Shown here piece by piece: positions 1 to 12,364 of a stretch of 64,000 nucleotides of DNA. The translations under genes and the position numbers were made by a program. Position 1 is the first letter of the stretch, and every line of letters starts with the position of its first letter. The stretch is taken from contig JAOWCC010001347.1 in NCBI GenBank assembly GCA_030867875.1, positions 1 to 64,000 on the forward strand, given 5' to 3'. Under the pieces are notes generated by a model that was given only the letters and a program-made list of their open reading frames with translations, ran no database searches and was not told the origin of the DNA. This DNA is from Actinernus sp. WN-2022 (lineage: Eukaryota; Cnidaria; Anthozoa; Actiniaria; Actinernidae).

Positions 1-49
1 TTATTAATTTCTATTGATTGATTTATTTTGTTCATGATGGGACAGTATG
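1..49. repeat. Partial spacer at the left window end
   Basis: This is the right part of a spacer of the GATTGATTT class. It ends in the uncommon edge GGGACAGTATG instead of GGGCCAGTATG. The same GGGACAG variant precedes the related array at 4855 and also the one at 42248. The window therefore begins inside the repeat. Confidence 0.9.
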
Positions 50-685
50 ACGCAGGATGATGCAGGATGATGCAGGATGATGCAGGATGATGCAGGATGA
101 TGCAGGATGATGCAGGATGATGCAGGATGATGCAGGATGATGCAGGATGATGCAGGATGATGCAGGATGATGCAGGATGATGCAGGATGATGCAGGATGA
201 TGCAGGATGATGCAGGATGATGCAGGATGATGCAGGAAGATGCAGGAAGATGCAGGATGATGCAGGAAGATGCAGGATGATGCAGGATGATGCAGGATGA
301 TGCAGGATGATGCAGGATGATGCAGGATGATGCAGGATGATGCAGGATGATGCAGGATGATGCAGGATGATGCAGGATGATGCAGGGTGATGCAGGATGA
401 TGCAGGATGATGCAGGATGATGCAGGCTGATGCAGGATGATGCAGGATGATGCAGGCTGATGCAGGATGATGCAGGATGATGCAGGATGATGCAGGATGA
501 TGCAGGATGATGCAGGATGATGCAGGATGATGCAGAATGATGCAGGATGATGCAGGATGATGCAGGATGATGCAGGATGATGCAGGATGATGCAGGATCA
601 TGCAGGATGATGCAGGATGATGCAGCATGATGCAGGATGACGCAGGATGATGCAGGATGATGCAGGATGATGTAGGATAATGTAG
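50..685. repeat. 636-bp array with GAAGA-triplet marker
   Basis: This array carries an ordered set of point variants: GGAAGATG at 237, 247 and 267, then one GGGTGATG near 386, two GGCTGATG near 427 and 457, one CAGAATG near 534, one GATCATG near 597 and a GCAGCATG close. The array at 4855-5480 has the same variants in the same order but is 10 bp shorter, the unit being lost before the first GAAGA. The triplet also occurs in the arrays at 31789-32434 and 32808-33313. Confidence 0.92.
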
Positions 686-810
686 GATGAAAGAGGAGGA
701 TGTGTCGTATTTATTTATTTGTTAATTTTTTATACATTTCTTTATGTATTTCTATTTATTTTTATTAATTTCTATTTATTTATTTATTTTGTTCATGATG
801 GGCCAGTATG
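686..810. repeat. Reference AT-rich spacer (125 bp, common class)
   Basis: This is a typical spacer. Its parts in order are the closing edge GATGAAAGAGGAGGATG, a TGTCG or GTTG variable dinucleotide zone, TATTTATTTATTTGTTA, a T-run leading into TTTATACATTTCTTTATGTA, a pyrimidine/AT stretch, TATTTATTTATTTATTTTG, and the opening edge TTCATGATGGGCCAGTATG. On the minus strand the T-run reads TATAAAAAA. Spacers fall into discrete classes by small variants: GTGTCG, GAGTTG, GCGTTG or GCATT after the closing edge; TATGTATTTC or TATGTATATC in the middle; GATTGATTT, TATTTATTT or CTCTTTATTT before the opening edge. These classes track the higher-order copies. Confidence 0.93.
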
Positions 811-3800
811 ACGCAGGATGATGCAGGAAGATGCAGGATGATGCAGGATGATGCAGGATGATGCAGGATGATGCAGGATGGTGCAGCATGATGCAGGATG
901 ACGCAGGATGATGCAGGATGATGCAGGATGATGTAGGATAATGTAGGATGAAAGAGGAGGATGTGTCGTATTTATTTATTTGTTATTTTTTTATACATTT
1001 CTTTATGTATTTCTATTTCTTTTTATTAATTACTATTTATTTATTTATTTTGTTCATGATGGGCCAGTATGACGCAGGATGATGCAGGATGATGCAGGAT
1101 GATGCAGGATGATGCAGGATGATGCAGGATGATGCAGGATGATGCAGGATGATGCAGGATGATGCAGGATGATGCAGGATGATGCAGGATGATGCAGGAT
1201 GATGCAGGATGATGCAGATGATGCAGGATGATGCAGGATGATGCAGGATGATGCAGGATGATGCAGGATGATGCAGGATGATGCAGGATGATGCAGGATG
1301 ATGCAGGATGATGCAGGATGATGCAGGATGATGCAGGATGATGCAGGATGATGCAGGATGATGCAGGATGATGCACGATTATGTAGGATGAAAGAGGAGG
1401 ATGAGTTGTATTTATTTATTTGTTAATTTTTTATACATTTCTTTATGTATTTCTATTTCTTTTTATTAATTTCTATTGATTGATTTATTTTGTTCATGAT
1501 GGGCCAGTATGACGCAGACTGATGCAGGATGATGCAGGATGATGCAGGATGATGCAGGATGAGGCAGGATGATGCAGGATGATGCAGGATGATGCAGGAT
1601 GATGCAGGATGATGCAGGATGATGCACGATGATGTAGGATGAAAGAGGAGGATGCGTTGTATTTATTTATTTGTTTATTTTTTATACATTTCTTTATGTA
1701 TATCTATTTATTTTTATTAATTTCTATTGATTGATTTATTTTGTTCATGATCGGCCAGTATGAAGCAGGATGATGGAGGATGACGCAGACCGATGCAGGA
1801 TGATGCAGGATGATGCAGGATGATGCAGGATGATGCAGGATGATGCAGGATCATGCAGGATGATGCAGGATGATGCAGCATGATGCAGGATGACGCAGGA
1901 TGATGCAGGATGATGCAGGATGATGTAGGATAATGTAGGATGAAAGAGGAGGATGTGTCGTATTTATTTATTTGTTAATTTTTTATACATTTCTTTATGT
2001 ATTTCTATTTATTTTTATTAATTTCTATTTATTTATTTATTTTGTTCATGATGGGCCAGTATGACGCAGGATGATGCAGGAAGATGCAGGATGATGCAGG
2101 ATGATGCAGGATGATGCAGGATGATGCAGGATGGTGCAGCATGATGCAGGATGACGCAGGATGATGCAGGATGATGCAGGATGATGTAGGATAATGTAGG
2201 ATGAAAGAGGAGGATGTGTCGTATTTATTTATTTGTTATTTTTTTATACATTTCTTTATGTATTTCTATTTCTTTTTATTAATTACTATTTATTTATTTA
2301 TTTTGTTCATGATGGGCCAGTATGACGCAGGATGATGCAGGATGATGCAGGATGATGCAGGATGATGCAGGATGATGCAGGATGATGCAGGATGATGCAG
2401 GATGATGCAGGATGATGCAGGATGATGCAGGATGATGCAGGATGATGCAGGATGATGCAGGATGATGCAGGATGATGCAGGATGATGCAGGATGATGCAG
2501 GATGATGCAGGATGATGCAGGATGATGCAGGATGATGCAGGATGATGCAGGATGATGCAGGATGATGCAGGATGATGCAGGATGATGCAGGATGATGCAG
2601 GATGATGCAGGATGATGCAGGATGATGCAGGATGATGCACGATTATGTAGGATGAAAGAGGAGGATGAGTTGTATTTATTTATTTGTTAATTTTTTATAC
2701 ATTTCTTTATGTATTCTATTTCTTTTTATTAATTTCTATTGATTGATTTATTTTGTTCATGATGGGCCAGTATGACGCAGACTGATGCAGGATGATGCAG
2801 GATGATGCAGGATGATGCAGGATGAGGCAGGATGATGCAGGATGATGCAGGATGATGCAGGATGATGCAGGATGATGCAGGATGATGCACGATGATGTAG
2901 GATGAAAGAGGAGGATGCGTTGTATTTATTTATTTGTTTATTTTTTATACATTTCTTTATGTATATCTATTTATTTTTATTAATTTCTATTGATTGATTT
3001 ATTTTGTTCATGATCGGCCAGTATGAAGCAGGATGATGGAGGATGACGCAGACCGATGCAGGATGATGCAGGATGATGCAGGATGATGCAGGATGATGCA
3101 GGATGATGCAGGATGATGCAGGATGATGCAGGATGATGCAGGATTATGCAGGATGATGCAGGATGATGCAGGATGATGCAGGATGATGGAGGATGACGCA
3201 GACTGATGCAGGATGATGCAGGATGATGCAGGATGATGCAGGATGAAGCAGGATGATGCAGGATGATGCAGGATGATGCAGGATGATGCAGGATGATGCA
3301 GGATGATGCAGGATGATGCAGGATGATGCAGGATGATGCAGGATGATGCAGGATGATGCAGGATGATGCACGATTATGTAGGATGAAAGAGGAGGATGAG
3401 TTGTATTTATTTATTTGTTAATTTTTTATACATTTCTTTATGTATTTCTATTTCTTTTTATTAATTTCTATTGATTGATTTATTTTGTTCATGATGGGCC
3501 AGTATGACGCAGACTGATGCAGGATGATGCAGGATGATGCAGGATGAGGCAGGATGATGCAGGATGATGCAGGATGATGCAGGATGATGCAGGATGATGC
3601 AGGATGATGCACGATGATGTAGGATGAAAGAGGAGGATGCGTTGTATTTATTTATTTGTTTATTTTTTATACATTTCTTTATGTATATCTATTTATTTTT
3701 ATTAATTTCTATTGATTGATTTATTTTGTTCATGATCGGCCAGTATGAAGCAGGATGATGGAGGATGACGCAGACCGATGCAGGATGATGCAGGATGATG

Positions 3801-4729
3801 CAGGATGATGCAGGATGATGCAGGATGATGCAGGATGATGCAGGATGATGCAGGATGATGCAGGATTATGCAGGATGATGCAGGATTATGCAGGATGATG
3901 CAGGATGATGCAGGATGATGGAGGATGACGCAGACTGATGCAGGATGATGCAGGATGATGCAGGATGATGCAGGATGAAGCAGGATGATGCAGGATGATG
4001 CAGGATGATGCAGGATGATGCAGGATGATGCAGGATGATGCAGGATGATGCAGGATGATGCAGGATGATGCAGGATGATGCAGGATGATGCAGGATGATG
4101 CAGGATGATGCACGATGATGTAGGATGAAAGAGGAGGATGAGTTGTATTTATTTATTTGTTATTTTTTTATACATTTCTTTATGTATTTCTATTTCTTTT
4201 TATTAATTTCTATTGATTTATTTATTTTGTTCATGATGGGCCAGTATGAAGCAGGATGATGGAGGATGACGCAGACTGATGCAGGATGATGCAGGATGAT
4301 GCAGGATGATGCAGGATGATGCAGGATGATGCAGGATGATGCAGGATGATGCCGGATGATGCAGGATGATGCAGGATGATGCAGGATGATGCCGGATGAT
4401 GCAGGATGATGCAGGATGATGCAGCATGATGCAGGATGACGCAGGATGATGCAGGATGATGCACGATAATGCACGATAATGTAGGATGAAAGAGTAGGAT
4501 GCATTTTTTTTTTTATACATTTCTTTATGTATATCTATTTCTTTTTATTAATTTCTTTTTATTTATTTATTTTGTTCATGATGGGCCAGTATGACGCAGG
4601 ATGATGCAGGATGATGCAGGATGATGCAGGATGAGGCAGGATGATGCAGGATGATGCAGGGTGATGCAGGATGATGCAGGATGATGCAGGATGATGCACG
4701 ATGATGCAGGATGATGCACGATGATGGAG

Positions 4730-7700
4730 GATGAAAGAGGAGGATGAGTTGTATTTATTTATTTGTTATTTTTTTATACATTTCTTTATGTATTTCTATT
4801 TCTTTTTATTAATTTCTATTGATTGATTTATTTTGTTCATGATGGGACAGTATGACGCAGGATGATGCAGGATGATGCAGGATGATGCAGGATGATGCAG
4901 GATGATGCAGGATGATGCAGGATGATGCAGGATGATGCAGGATGATGCAGGATGATGCAGGATGATGCAGGATGATGCAGGATGATGCAGGATGATGCAG
5001 GATGATGCAGGATGATGCAGGATGATGCAGGAAGATGCAGGAAGATGCAGGATGATGCAGGAAGATGCAGGATGATGCAGGATGATGCAGGATGATGCAG
5101 GATGATGCAGGATGATGCAGGATGATGCAGGATGATGCAGGATGATGCAGGATGATGCAGGATGATGCAGGATGATGCAGGGTGATGCAGGATGATGCAG
5201 GATGATGCAGGATGATGCAGGCTGATGCAGGATGATGCAGGATGATGCAGGCTGATGCAGGATGATGCAGGATGATGCAGGATGATGCAGGATGATGCAG
5301 GATGATGCAGGATGATGCAGGATGATGCAGAATGATGCAGGATGATGCAGGATGATGCAGGATGATGCAGGATGATGCAGGATGATGCAGGATCATGCAG
5401 GATGATGCAGGATGATGCAGCATGATGCAGGATGACGCAGGATGATGCAGGATGATGCAGGATGATGTAGGATAATGTAGGATGAAAGAGGAGGATGTGT
5501 CGTATTTATTTATTTGTTAATTTTTTATACATTTCTTTATGTATTTCTATTTATTTTTATTAATTTCTATTTATTTATTTATTTTGTTCATGATGGGCCA
5601 GTATGACGCAGGATGATGCAGGAAGATGCAGGTGATGCAGGATGATGCAGGATGATGCAGGATGATGCAGGATGGTGCAGCATGATGCAGGATGACGCAG
5701 GATGATGCAGGATGATGCAGGATGATGTAGGATAATGTAGGATGAAAGAGGAGGATGTGTCGTATTTATTTATTTGTTATTTTTTTATACATTTCTTTAT
5801 GTATTTCTATTTCTTTTTATTAATTACTATTTATTTATTTATTTTGTTCATGATGGGCCAGTATGACGCAGGATGATGCAGGATGATGCAGGATGATGCA
5901 GGATGATGCAGGATGATGCAGGATGATGCAGGATGATGCAGGATGATGCAGGATGATGCAGGATGATGCAGGATGATGCAGGATGATGCAGGATGATGCA
6001 GGATGATGCAGGATGATGCAGGATGATGCAGGATGATGCAGGATGATGCAGGATGATGCAGGATGATGCAGGATGATGCAGGATGATGCAGGATGATGCA
6101 GGATGATGCAGGATGATGCAGGATGATGCAGGATGATGCACGATTATGTAGGATGAAAGAGGAGGATGAGTTGTATTTATTTATTTGTTAATTTTTTATA
6201 CATTTCTTTATGTATTTCTATTTCTTTTTATTAATTTCTATTGATTGATTTATTTTGTTCATGATGGGCCAGTATGACGCAGACTGATGCAGGATGATGC
6301 AGGATGATGCAGGATGATGCAGGATGAGGCAGGATGATGCAGGATGATGCAGGATGATGCAGGATGATGCAGGATGATGCAGGATGATGCACGATGATGT
6401 AGGATGAAAGAGGAGGATGCGTTGTATTTATTTATTTGTTTATTTTTTATACATTTCTTTATGTATATCTATTTATTTTTATTAATTTCTATTGATTGAT
6501 TTATTTTGTTCATGATCGGCCAGTATGAAGCAGGATGATGGAGGATGACGCAGACCGATGCAGGATGATGCAGGATGATGCAGGATGATGCAGGATGATG
6601 CAGGATGATGCAGGATGATGCAGGATGATGCAGGATGATGCAGGATTATGCAGGATGATGCAGGATTATGCAGGATGATGCAGGATGATGCAGGATGATG
6701 GAGGATGACGCAGACTGATGCAGGATGATGCAGGATGATGCAGGATGATGCAGGATGAAGCAGGATGATGCAGGATGATGCAGGATGATGCAGGATGATG
6801 CAGGATGATGCAGGATGATGCAGGATGATGCAGGATGATGCAGGATGATGCAGGATGATGCAGGATGATGCAGGATGATGCACGATGATGTAGGATGAAA
6901 GAGGAGGATGAGTTGTATTTATTTATTTGTTATTTTTTTATACATTTCTTTATGTATTTCTATTTCTTTTTATTAATTTCTATTGATTTATTTATTTTGT
7001 TCATGATGGGCCAGTATGAAGCAGGATGATGGAGGATGACGCAGACTGATGCAGGATGATGCAGGATGATGCAGGATGATGCAGGATGATGCAGGTATGA
7101 TGCAGGATGATGCAGGATGATGCCGGATGATGCAGGATGATGCAGGATGATGCAGCATGATGCAGGATGACGCAGGATGATGCAGGATGATGCAGGATGA
7201 TGTAGGATAATGTAGGATGAAAGAGGAGGATGTGTCGTATTTATTTATTTGTTATTTTTTTATACATTTCTTTATGTATTTCTATTTCTTTTTATTAATT
7301 TCTATTTATTTATTTATTTTGTTCATGATGGGCCAGTATGACGCAGGATGATGCAGGATGATGCAGGATGATGCAGGATGATGCAGGGTGATGCAGGATG
7401 ATGCAGGATGATGCAGGATGATGCAGGATGATGCAGGATGATGCAGGATGATGCACGATGATGTAGGATGAAAGAGGAGGATGAGTTGTATTTATTTATT
7501 TGTTATTTTTTTATACATTTCTTTATGTATTTCTATTTCTTTTTATTAATTTCTATTTATTTATTTATTTTGTTCATGATGGGCCAGTATGACGCAGGAT
7601 GATGCAGGATGATGCAGGATGATGCAGGATGATGCAGGGTGATGCAGGATGATGCAGGATGATCAAGGATGATGCAGGAGGATGCAGGATGATGCAGGAT

Positions 7701-8112
7701 GATGCAGGATGATGCAGGATGATGCAGGATGATGCAGGATGATGCAGGATGAAGCAGGATGATGCAGGATGATTGCAGGATGATGCAGGATGATGCAGGA
7801 TGATGCAGGATGATGCAGGATGATGCAGGATGATGCACGATAATACACGATAATGTAGGATGAAAGAGTAGGATGCATTTTTTTTTTTTATACATTTCTT
7901 TATGTATATCTATTTCTTTTTATTAATTTATATTTATTTATTTATTTTGTTCATGATGGCCAGTATGACGCAGGATGATGCAGGATGATGCAGGATGATG
8001 CAGGATTATGCAGATGATGCAGGATGATGCAGGATGATGCAGGATGAAGCAGGATGATGCAGGATGATGCAGGATGATGCACGATGATGCAGGATGATGC
8101 ACGATGATGGAG
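4730..8112. repeat. Block group 2: partial re-copy of group 1 plus divergent tail
   Basis: Spacers lie at 4730-4854, 5481-5605, 5741-5865, 6152-6276, 6403-6527, 6894-7018, 7216-7340, 7467-7591 and 7859-7967 (short class). The arrays at 4855, 5606, 5866, 6277 and 6528 match those at 50, 811, 1072, 1512 and 3748. Group 2 thus lacks the internal duplication that group 1 has between 2064 and 3747. The array at 5606 has lost one base (CAGGTGATG). The array at 7019 gained one (CAGGTATGATG). The one at 7592 gained one (GATTGCAGG) and is the first of the GATCAAGG-marked family. Confidence 0.86.
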
Positions 8113-10402
8113 GATGAAAGAGGAGGATGAGTTGTATTTATTTATTTGTTATTTTTTTATACATTTCTTTATGTATTTCTATTTCTTTTTATTAATTTCT
8201 ATTGATTGATTTATTTTGTTCATGATGGGCCAGTATGACGCAGGATGATGCAGGATGATGCAGGATGATGCAGGATGATGCAGGATGATGCAGGATGATG
8301 CAGGATGATGCAGGATGATGCAGGATGATGCAGGATGATGCAGGATGATGCAGGATGATGCAGGATGATGCAGGATGATGCAGGATGATGCAGGATGATG
8401 CAGGAAGATGCAGGAAGATGCAGGATGATGCAGGATGATGCAGGATGATGCAGGATGATGCAGGATGATGCAGGATGATGCAGGATGATGCAGGATGATG
8501 CAGGATGATGCAGGGTGATGCAGGATGATGCAGGATGATGCAGGATGATGCAGGCTGATGCAGGATGATGCAGGATGATGCAGGATGATGCAGGATGATG
8601 CAGGATGATGCAGGATGATGCAGGATGATGCACGATGATGTAGGATGAAAGAGGAGGATGAGTTGTATTTATTTATTTGTTATTTTTTTATACATTTCTT
8701 TATGTATTTCTATTTCTTTTTATTAATTTCTATTGATTGATTTATTTTGTTCATGATGGGCCAGTATGACGCAGGATGATGCAGAATGATGCAGGATGAT
8801 GCAGGATGATGCAGGATGGTGCAGGATGATGCAGGATGATGCAGGATGATGCAGGATGATGCAGGATGATGCAGGATGATGCAGGATGATGCAGGATGAT
8901 GCAGGATGATGCAGGATGATGCAGGATGATGCAGGGTGATGCAGGATGATGCAGGATGATGCAGGATGATGCAGGGTGATGCAGGATGATGCAGGGTGAT
9001 GCAGGATGATGCAGGATGATGCAGGATGATGCAGGCTGATGCAGGATGATGCAGGATGATGCAGGATGATGCAGGATGATGCAGGATGATGCAGGATGAT
9101 GCAGGATGATGCAGGGTGATGCAGGATGATGCAGGGTGATGCAGGATGATGCAGGATGATGCAGGATGATGCAGGATGATGCAGGATGATGCAGGGTGAT
9201 GCAGGATGATGCAGGATGATGCAGGATGATGCAGGATGATGCAGGATGATGCAGGCTGATGCAGGATGATGCAGGATGATGCAGGATGATGCAGGATGAT
9301 GCAGGATGATGCAGGATGATGCAGGATGATGCAGGATGATGCAGGATGATGCAGGCTGATGCAGGATGATGCAGGATGACGCAGGATGATGCAGGATGAT
9401 GCAGGATGACGCAGGATGACGCAGGATGATGCAGCATGACGCAGGATGACGCAGGATGACGCAGAATGATGCAGGATGATGCAGGATGATGGAGGATGAT
9501 GTAGGATGAAAGAGGAGGATGTGTCGTATTTATTTATTTGTTATTTTTTTATACATTTCTTTATGTATTTCTATTTCTTTTTATTAATTTCTATTTATTT
9601 ATTTATTTTGTTCATGATGGGCCAGTATGACGCAGGATGATGCAGGATGATGCAGGATGATGCAGGATGAATCGGGATGGGCCAGTATGAAGCAGGATGA
9701 TGGAGGATAACGCAGACTGATGCAGGATGATGCAGGATGACGCAGACTGATGCAGGATGATGCAGGATGATGCAGGATGATGCAGGATGATGCAGGATGA
9801 TGCACGATAATGCACGATAATGTAGGATGAAAGAGGAGGATGCGTTGTATTTTTATTTTTTTATTTTTTTATACATTTCTTTATGTATATCTATTTCTTT
9901 TTATTAATTTCTCTTTATTTATTTATTTTGTCCATGATGGGCCAGTATGAAGCAGGATGATGGAGGATGACGCAGACTGATGCAGGATGATGCAGGATGA
10001 TGCAGGATGATGCAGGATGATGCAGGATGATGCAGGATGATGCAGGATGATGCAGGATGATGCCGGATGATGCAGGATGATGCAGGATGATGCAGCATGA
10101 TGCAGGATGACGCAGGATGATGCAGGATGATGCAGGATGATGTAGGATAATGTAGGATGAAAGAGGAGGATGCATTTTTTTTTTTTTATACATTTCTTTA
10201 TGTATATCTATTTCTTTTTATTAATTTCTTTTTATTTATTTATTTTGTTCATGATGGGCCAGTATGACGCAGGATGATGCAGGATGATGCAGGATGATGC
10301 AGGATGAGGCAGGATGATGCAGGATGATGCAGGGTGATGCAGGATGATGCAGGATGATGCAGGATGATGCACGATGATGCAGGATGATGCACGATGATGG
10401 AG
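8113..10402. repeat. 2.2-kb higher-order repeat, copy a
   Basis: Spacers lie at 8113-8237, 8644-8768, 9505-9629, 9826-9949 and 10156-10266. Arrays are 8238-8643 (406 bp), 8769-9504 (736 bp), 9630-9825 (196 bp, chimeric with an internal spacer remnant), 9950-10155 (206 bp) and 10267-10402 (136 bp). The marker CAGAATG at 8782, two units into the 736-bp array, recurs 2,220 bp later in copy b. This copy has the complete five-array set. Confidence 0.9.
9630..9825. repeat. Chimeric 196-bp array with internal spacer-edge remnant (type member)
   Basis: After four units this array contains GAATCGGGATGGGCCAGTAT, then GAAGCAGG, GATGGAGG and GATAACGCAGACTG. This is a second opening edge without an AT spacer in front of it. 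Equivalents (mostly GAATCAGG) lie at 11849, 13863, 27393, 29855, 33439, 36302 and 37213; six are 196 bp, one 195 and one 186. Each is preceded by an array closing GATGGAGGATGATGTAGG and followed by a spacer with CTCTTTATTT, so the three-part cassette moves as a whole. Confidence 0.9.
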
Positions 10403-12364
10403 GATGAAAGAGGAGGATGAGTTGTATTTATTTATTTGTTATTTTTTTATACATTTCTTTATGTATTTCTATTTCTTTTTATTAATTTATATTGATTGAT
10501 TTATTTTGGTCATGATGGGCCAGTATGACGCAGGATGATGCAGGATGATGCAGGATGATGCAGGATGATGCAGGATGATGCAGGATGATGCAGGATGATG
10601 CAGGATGATGCAGGATGATGCAGGATGATGCAGGATGATGCAGGATGATGCAGGATGATGCAGGATGATGCAGGATGATGCAGGATGATGCAGGATGATG
10701 CAGGATGATGCAGGATGATGCAGGATGATGCAGGATGATGCAGGATGATGCAGGATGATGCAGGAAGATGCAGGATGATGCAGGAAGATGCAGGATGATG
10801 CAGGATGATGCAGGATGATGCAGGATGATGCAGGATGATGCAGGATGATGCACGATGATGTAGGATGAAAGAGGAGGATGAGTTGTATTTATTTATTTGT
10901 TATTTTTTTATACATTTCTTTATGTATTTCTATTTCTTTTTATTAATTTCTATTGATTGATTTATTTTGTTCATGATGGGCCAGTATGACGCAGGATGAT
11001 GCAGAATGATGCAGGATGATGCAGGATGATGCAGGATGGTGCAGGATGATGCAGGATGATGCAGGATGATGCAGGATGATGCAGGATGATGCAGGATGAT
11101 GCAGGATGATTGCAGGATGATGCAGGATGATGCAGGATGATGCAGGATGATGCAGGATGATGCAGGATGATGCAGGGTGATGCAGGATGATGCAGGATGA
11201 TGCAGGATGATGCAGGGTGATGCAGGATGATGCAGGGTGATGCAGGATGATGCAGGATGATGCAGGATGATGCAGGCTGATGCAGGATGATGCAGGATGA
11301 TGCAGGATGATGCAGGATGATGCAGGATGATGCAGGATGATGCAGGATGATGCAGGTGATGCAGGATGATGCAGGATGATGCAGGATGATGCAGGATGAT
11401 GCAGGATGATGCAGGGTGATGCAGGATGATGCAGGATGATGCAGGATGATGCAGGATGATGCAGGATGATGCAGGCTGATGCAGGATGATGCAGGATGAT
11501 GCAGGATGATGCAGGATGATGCAGGATGATGCAGGATGATGCAGGATGATGCAGGATGATGCAGGATGATGCAGGCTGATGCAGTATGATGCAGGATGAC
11601 GCAGGATGATGCAGGATGATGCAGATGACGCAGGATGACGCAGGATGATGCAGCATGACGCAGGATGACGCAGGATGACGCAGAATGATGCAGGATGATG
11701 CAGGATGATGGAGGATGATGTAGGATGAAAGAGGAGGATGTGTCGTATTTATTTATTTGTTATTTTTTTATACATTTCTTTATGTATTTCTATTTCTTTT
11801 TATTAATTTCTATTTATTTATTTATTTTGTTCATGATGGGCCAGTATGACGCAGATGATGCAGGATGATGCAGGATGATGCAGGATGAATCAGGATGGGC
11901 CAGTATGAAGCAGGATGATGGAGGATAACGCAGACTGATGCAGGATGATGCAGGATGACGCAGACTGATGCAGGATGATGCAGGATGATGCAGGATGATG
12001 CAGGATGATGCAGGATGATGCACGATAATGCACGATAATGTAGGATGAAAGAGGAGGATGCGTTGTATTTTTATTTTTTTATTTTTTTATACATTTCTTT
12101 ATGTATATCTATTTCTTTTTTATTAATTTCTCTTTATTTATTTATTTTGTCCATGATGGGCCAGTATGAAGCAGGATGATGGAGGATGACGCAGACTGAT
12201 GCAGGATGATGCAGGATGATGCAGGATGATGCAGGATGATGCAGGATGATGCAGGATGATGCAGGATGATGCCGGATGATGCAGGATGATGCAGGATGAT
12301 GCAGCATGATGCAGGATGATGCAGGATGATGCACGATGATGCAGGATGATGCACGATGATGGAG
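10403..12364. repeat. 2.0-kb higher-order repeat, copy b (spacer lost)
   Basis: Spacers lie at 10403-10527, 10864-10988, 11724-11848 and 12044-12168. Arrays are 10528-10863 (336 bp), 10989-11723 (735 bp, with visible indels such as GATTGCAGG near 11108 and CAGGTGATG near 11353), 11849-12043 (195 bp, one base lost) and 12169-12364 (196 bp). The last array opens like the 9950 array of copy a and closes like the 10267 array, so one spacer and parts of two arrays are missing here. Confidence 0.88.

Larger units (their letters stand above)
1..4729. repeat. Block group 1: 13 arrays with a 1.25-kb four-block repeat
   Basis: Complete spacers lie at 686-810, 947-1071, 1387-1511, 1638-1762, 1939-2063, 2200-2324, 2651-2774 (one base short), 2901-3025, 3382-3506, 3623-3747, 4124-4248 and 4485-4593 (short class). 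Arrays fill the gaps. Four consecutive arrays (811, 1072, 1512, 1763) recur at 2064, 2325, 2775 and 3026, at offsets of 1253-1263 bp. They are an array opening with GAAGATG and closing GGTGCAGCATG, a long almost pure array, an array opening GACGCAGACTG with one GAGGCAGG, and an array opening GATCGGCC. The last two recur again at 3507 and 3748. The array at 3748-4123 carries a GATTATG pair that marks it again at 6528. Confidence 0.88.

Noticed and set aside
711..727. AU-rich mRNA stability elements (TATTTATTTATT)
   Set aside because: The motif is simple AT repeat sequence here and there is no transcript or gene to which it could belong.
686..810. AT-rich spacer as a transposon or SINE remnant
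   Set aside because: I saw no terminal inverted repeats, target-site duplication, polymerase III boxes or coding remnant. Its periodic placement is explained by amplification together with the arrays.
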